DNA of 64,000 nucleotides from Agilicoccus flavus (GTDB lineage Bacteria > Actinomycetota > Actinomycetes > Actinomycetales > Dermatophilaceae). Made by a program: the position numbers and the translations under genes. The notes beneath the pieces are model-generated. The model worked only from the letters and a program-made list of their open reading frames with translations, ran no database searches and was not told the DNA's origin. This document shows, one piece after another, positions 60,799-64,000 of this stretch (the first letter of the stretch is position 1; every line of letters begins with the position of its first letter). The stretch spans positions 124,001 through 188,000 of the forward strand of contig NZ_JACYXE010000005.1 of NCBI RefSeq assembly GCF_014857905.1. The letters run 5' to 3'.

Positions 60799-61767
60799 AT
60801 GCGCAGCGATGACAGCAGGCGGCCCGGCCGACGCGCGGCTGCCGCGCCTGCGCCGGATGCCCCGCGGGGCGGCGCCGGCGGGTCGGCGACGTCCCCGTCC
60901 TCCTCCGGCATCCCGCGGCCGCGCCCGGTCCCGCTGTGGCACTCCCTCCGCCTGCGGATCGCGGCGGGCGTGGCGGCGGTCGCGATCGGGGTGTCGGGCG
61001 TCGCGGGGGCCGTCGTCGACAACGCGGCCGCCGTCGACGGGCGCGAACGGCTCCGGGCCCAGGCCCTCGAACGCCTGGAGTCGGCCGTCATCTTCTACGA
61101 CGCCCGAGGGCTGACCCGGTTCGGCGCCGTCCTCGACGATCCGGGGCTGCCGGCCGGGATGGCGGAGCGGGCCGTTCCCGAGCAGCGCGCGACGTTCTAC
61201 GACGGAACGACGATGTACGCGGCGCAGCGGATCAACCCGCGCGACGTGCTGCTCGTCGACGTGATGATGCCCCGCATGGACGGGATGACGTTCGTGCGGC
61301 GCGCGCGCGAGCGCGTGGACACTCCCGCGGTGCTCCTCACGGCACGCGACCTGCCCTACGACCAGATCGCCGGGTTCGAGGCGGGCGCCGACGACTACGT
61401 GACGAAGCCGTTCGACGGCGACGCGCTCGCGGCCCGGCTGCGCGCCGTCCTGCGCCGCGGACGCACGCAGTCCGCCGATTCGGAGATCGCGCTCGGCGAC
61501 CTGCGGATCGACAGGCCGGGCATGGTCGTGAGCCGGGGCGAGGAGCGGATCTCGTTGTCGAGCAAGGAGTTCCGGCTGCTGGAGGCCTTTCTCGACCACC
61601 CGGGCCGGGTGCTCTCCCGCATCCAGCTCCTCGACCTCGTGTGGGGCGACCCCGACTGGGGCGACCCGCACGTCGTCGAGGTCACCGTGCAGCGGTTGCG
61701 CGCCAAGATCGGCGCCGCGCACATCGCCACCGTCCGCGGCGCCGGCTACAAGCTCGTCAAGAGCTGA
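60799..61767 (+). CDS. chimera: sensor kinase N-terminus joined to response regulator C-terminus
   Basis: The 322-residue frame starts at ATG 60799 (GGAGGGG). Residues 1-145 look like the start of a sensor histidine kinase: a Pro/Ser-rich cytosolic tail, PLWHSLRLRIAAGVAAVAIG as membrane helix one, then extracytoplasmic sensor sequence ending ATFYDGTTMYAAQR. From about residue 147 it is an OmpR-type response regulator. It enters at strand three, VLLVDVMMPRMDG (D154), with LLTAR (T181) and VTKPF (K203), then a complete winged helix ending VRGAGYKLVKS. The second membrane helix, HisKA and HATPase domains, and about 45 receiver residues with the acidic pair, are missing. It looks like an in-frame deletion between two genes. 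Confidence 0.75.
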   Translation: MRSDDSRRPGRRAAAAPAPDAPRGGAGGSATSPSSSGIPRPRPVPLWHSLRLRIAAGVAAVAIGVSGVAGAVVDNAAAVDGRERLRAQALERLESAVIFYDARGLTRFGAVLDDPGLPAGMAERAVPEQRATFYDGTTMYAAQRINPRDVLLVDVMMPRMDGMTFVRRARERVDTPAVLLTARDLPYDQIAGFEAGADDYVTKPFDGDALAARLRAVLRRGRTQSADSEIALGDLRIDRPGMVVSRGEERISLSSKEFRLLEAFLDHPGRVLSRIQLLDLVWGDPDWGDPHVVEVTVQRLRAKIGAAHIATVRGAGYKLVKS

Positions 61768-61821
61768 CGGGCGCACGCGATCGGCCGTCGGCACGGCGGC
61801 ACGGCCACGGCCGGTCCATCC

Positions 61822-61893
61822 CGTGGACTATGCCGGTCGCACCCAGCTATGCCGCCGTGGCGGCACAGTCCACCCGGACCGGCATAGTCCACG
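61822..61893. repeat. nested palindrome between convergent genes
   Basis: CGTGGACTATGCCGGTC (61822-61838) pairs perfectly with GACCGGCATAGTCCACG (61877-61893). Inside lies a second hairpin, CTATGCCGCC-GT-GGCGGCACAG, which pairs at 9 of 10. The words CTATGCCG and TAGTCCAC recur, suggesting growth by duplication. It may serve as a bidirectional terminator for the two converging genes; a REP-like mobile palindrome is the alternative. Confidence 0.7.
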
Positions 61894-61905
61894 ACGTGGG
61901 AGCGG

Positions 61906-62793
61906 CTAGACCGGCGGGCCACCGCGCGCGGTGGCGGTGAGGAAGGCGTGCCATTGCTCGTCGCCCGTGAGGCGGCCGCCCACCCCGAGCCGGTCCAGGA
62001 CTCCCTCGGTCGCGGCGCGGGTCGCGTCGTCCCACCGATCGGTGACGTCGACGTCCAGACCCCACACGTGCCGGCACATCGCCTGGACGGCCTGCACCTG
62101 GACGCGGGAGCCCCGGCGGAACGCGCTGCGCTCTCCGCGGGAGCGGCCGTCGTCGACGTGGATGTGGTTGTGGTGAGCCTCGTCGTACAGGTACGTGAGC
62201 ACGTACTCGAAGTCACGGTGCAACGTGGCCGCCAATCGCCAGTACGCGGATTCCTCCGCCCGGCGGGCCGCGGCCGGGGCGTCACCCCAGCGGTCGTACC
62301 GGCAGCTCACCACCTCGTCGCCGGACGCCGAGACCACCCGTCCGACGTCGAACGCGCGGCCCGCGTGGTGCCAGGAGTCGGCCGGCCCGTCGGTGTCGAT
62401 CCAGGTGCCGTACGAGGTGAGGGTCGCCGGGGCGCCCCACCCCGCCGCCTGCCAGTGCGAGCGAAGGCTGTCCTCGAGCCGCCGGGCGAAGACCTCCTCG
62501 ATGCGCAGCGGCGTCGGGTCGCCGGAGATCTCGTAGACAAGCGTCGCCCCCGCCAGCTCGCGGTGGATCGGCAGCGTCGTCGGCGCGACCGCCGTGGGGT
62601 CGGGCGCCGTGACCGGCGCGTCCCCCGATTCGTCGAGGAACTCTCCGACGGGATCCGAGAGCTCTCGGGCCGCCCAGAGCGCGGCCGCGACGCCGCCCAC
62701 GGCCGCGCCGGCGAGGACCGCGCGCCGCCCGATCACGGCCCCGGACCCGCCCCGGGCACGAGGAGGGGAGGGTCGAGGTCGTCCGGTCGGCAC
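61906..62793 (-). CDS. Tat-exported extensin/M15-like protein
   Basis: The 295-residue protein has a twin-arginine-type leader (VIGRRAVLAGAAVGGVAAALW) and a domain with HHAGRAFDVGRV and HHNHIHVDDG. These are the HxxxxAxD and HxH zinc-ligand patterns of the extensin-like and M15 (D,D-/L,D-peptidase) group. A C-terminal region of about 90 residues resembles a peptidoglycan-binding or helical domain. It likely acts on the cell wall, although extensin-like homologues are not proven peptidases. The start is GTG 62793 with AAGGGAG upstream; the open frame extends 23 codons further but without support. Confidence 0.75.
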   Translation of the reverse strand: MPTGRPRPSPPRARGGSGAVIGRRAVLAGAAVGGVAAALWAARELSDPVGEFLDESGDAPVTAPDPTAVAPTTLPIHRELAGATLVYEISGDPTPLRIEEVFARRLEDSLRSHWQAAGWGAPATLTSYGTWIDTDGPADSWHHAGRAFDVGRVVSASGDEVVSCRYDRWGDAPAAARRAEESAYWRLAATLHRDFEYVLTYLYDEAHHNHIHVDDGRSRGERSAFRRGSRVQVQAVQAMCRHVWGLDVDVTDRWDDATRAATEGVLDRLGVGGRLTGDEQWHAFLTATARGGPPV

Positions 62794-62864
62794 CTCTGCG
62801 CTCCCTTCGCCGTGTGAGTGGTCGGCGGAAGCTCCGAGCCTAGGCAGCTCGGCCGAACGCAACC

Positions 62865-64000
62865 TCAGCGCCGGCCCGACTCGACCTCCGGCACCGGGGC
62901 GTCACCCTGACCCGCCTCGCCGAACGCGTCCTCCTGGAGCCGCGACAGCGCGTGCACCTGCTCCTTCGTCGCCGGGTACAGCTCGGTGTAGACGCGGTAG
63001 ATCTTGTCGTAGACCTCGCGATTCTGCGGGCGCGGCTCCACCGTCGAGCCGACCCGCGCCCAGTCGGTCTCGGGCGGCACGAGCCCGGTGCCGATCGCGG
63101 CGAGGAGCGCATCGCCGTAGCTCGCGCCGATCGTCTGCTCGGGCACGTCCTGGGGGCGGCCGGTGACGTCGCTGACGATCTGGGTCCACAACCCGCCCTG
63201 AGTCCCGCCCCCGACGGCGACGAGTCGCTTGATCGGGTCCTGCTCGGAGTCGAGGAACTCGACGATCTGGCGGATGCCGCAGGCGATGCCCTCGTAGGCG
63301 GCGCGGAAGAGGTGGGCCCGGCCATGGCGCAGCGACAGCCCGGCCACGACGCCACGGGCCCGGGCGTCGAAGATCGGGGTGCGCTCGCCGGCGAAGTACG
63401 GCAGGACGACGAGCCCGTCGGCTCCCGGGTCGACCTCCGACGCCTCCGCCACGAGGTCCTCGAACGGGGCGTCCCCGGTGAGCTGCTGCACCCAGGTCGT
63501 CAGCGAGCCCGACGTCGACATCCCGGCGGCGAGCGTGTACTGGTCACGCTCGACGCCGTTGGTCGTCCACAGCAGGGGGTGGGCGTGGAAGCCCTCGAGG
63601 ACCTGGACGAAGAACATCGTGGACCCGTACATGAGCATGAGGTCGCCGGGGCGACGCACGCCGGCGGAGAACGCCTCGGCCCAGGCGTCGACGGTGCCGG
63701 CCGACACGGGGATCCCCTCCGCCAGGCCCAACTCCTCCGCCGCCGCGGCGGTGAGCTCGCCGACGACCTCGTGCGGCCACGCGAGCCGGGGCATCTGCAG
63801 GCCGTCGGCCACCTCGGCGGCCCAGTCGTCCGCCCAGTCGCGGGCGTGCACGTCGTACAGCGGGTCGGACTGGCTCGCCGTGTGGTGGTCGATGACGTAC
63901 TCGCCGGTGAGCTTCGCGACGACGTACGAGTTGGAGTTGAACCAGCGCGTGGATCGCTCCCACACCTCCGGCTCGTTCTCCCGCACCCACGCGATCTTCG
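62865..64000 (-). CDS. FGGY-family carbohydrate kinase, N-terminus beyond window
   Basis: The visible 378 residues cover most of an FGGY sugar kinase (xylulokinase/ribulokinase superfamily). Seen are NSNSYVVAKLTGEYVIDHHT, the catalytic-Asp region VSAGTVDAWAEAFSAG, GSTMFFV, LPYFAGERTPIFDARARGVV and the ATP-site VGGGTQGGLWTQIVSDVTGR. The frame is open to the window edge, where about 120 N-terminal residues must continue. The C-terminus has a short acidic tail. The wording GERTPIFD and DPLYDV is xylulokinase-like, but a polyol or erythritol substrate is possible. The gene is separated by 71 bases from the Tat protein gene downstream. Confidence 0.87.
   Translation of the reverse strand, partial: KIAWVRENEPEVWERSTRWFNSNSYVVAKLTGEYVIDHHTASQSDPLYDVHARDWADDWAAEVADGLQMPRLAWPHEVVGELTAAAAEELGLAEGIPVSAGTVDAWAEAFSAGVRRPGDLMLMYGSTMFFVQVLEGFHAHPLLWTTNGVERDQYTLAAGMSTSGSLTTWVQQLTGDAPFEDLVAEASEVDPGADGLVVLPYFAGERTPIFDARARGVVAGLSLRHGRAHLFRAAYEGIACGIRQIVEFLDSEQDPIKRLVAVGGGTQGGLWTQIVSDVTGRPQDVPEQTIGASYGDALLAAIGTGLVPPETDWARVGSTVEPRPQNREVYDKIYRVYTELYPATKEQVHALSRLQEDAFGEAGQGDAPVPEVESGRR

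Overview
The window is a very GC-rich bacterial chromosome segment. Third codon positions are almost all G or C, GTG and TTG starts are common, and long spurious open frames lie antisense to real genes. The gene types (a DUF1648 protein, a small protein beside a second YidC, a CpaE-like small protein, Tat lipoproteins, a fused DhaK-DhaL kinase, a CmtR-like ArsR) point to an actinobacterium, probably Micrococcales. No rRNA, tRNA, CRISPR array, complete insertion sequence or prophage was seen. It reads as ordinary chromosome rich in catabolic and transport genes.

Layout. 1-6.4 kb: an unrecognised partial gene, DUF1648 protein, a YidC paralogue with a small membrane partner, then LarC, an AtoE-type short-chain fatty acid transporter and a LarE-like protein that has lost its PP-loop. 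6.8-14 kb: secreted GH13 amylase, YnfM-like MFS exporter, nitrilase-family amidase, secreted subtilase. 14.4-17.8 kb: SRPBCC protein, CpaE-like protein, sugar epimerase/isomerase and an MHS-family transporter interrupted by an in-frame TGA. 17.9-26.4 kb: an orphan AAA+ ATPase; glycerate kinase divergent from an aminotransferase/D-2-hydroxyacid dehydrogenase pair; a TetR/DHA2 efflux pair; a frameshifted unknown gene.

26.8-39.3 kb is the best-defined system: an apparently continuous 11-kb minus-strand tetritol (threitol/erythritol) operon, eltD-SBP-permease-permease-ATPase-ATPase-MFS-dthD-kinase-derI. A SorC-family regulator is divergent from it, and a triple 13-bp direct repeat lies in the shared control region. 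The predicted route for D-threitol is oxidation by DthD to D-erythrulose, phosphorylation by the DhaK-DhaL kinase, and isomerisation by DerI to D-erythrose 4-phosphate. EltD would feed erythritol and L-threitol in. No TIM-like L-erythrulose-1-phosphate isomerase (LerI) is present.

39.3-64 kb: hipBA with three operator-like sites and a frameshifted hipA; a PdxH-like oxidase; BrkB; a remnant of an ABC permease gene; Bcr/CflA exporter; a secreted alpha/beta-hydrolase fused to an ABC ATPase with its permease; SDR and aldo-keto reductase; a beta-glucosidase (GH3, two frameshifts)/MFS/TetR locus; TetR and an FAD monooxygenase around a striking operator-promoter; a SelW/Rdx-like gene (frameshifted); a CDF exporter with a CmtR-like ArsR; a lipoprotein; a chimera of a sensor-kinase N-terminus and a response-regulator C-terminus; an M15/extensin-like Tat protein; and a partial FGGY sugar kinase running off the right edge.

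Two cross-cutting observations matter. At least four genes carry one-base indels in otherwise well-conserved frames, which means either active gene decay or residual assembly errors. A MITE-like inverted-repeat element occurs twice, at 11.4 and 26.6 kb.
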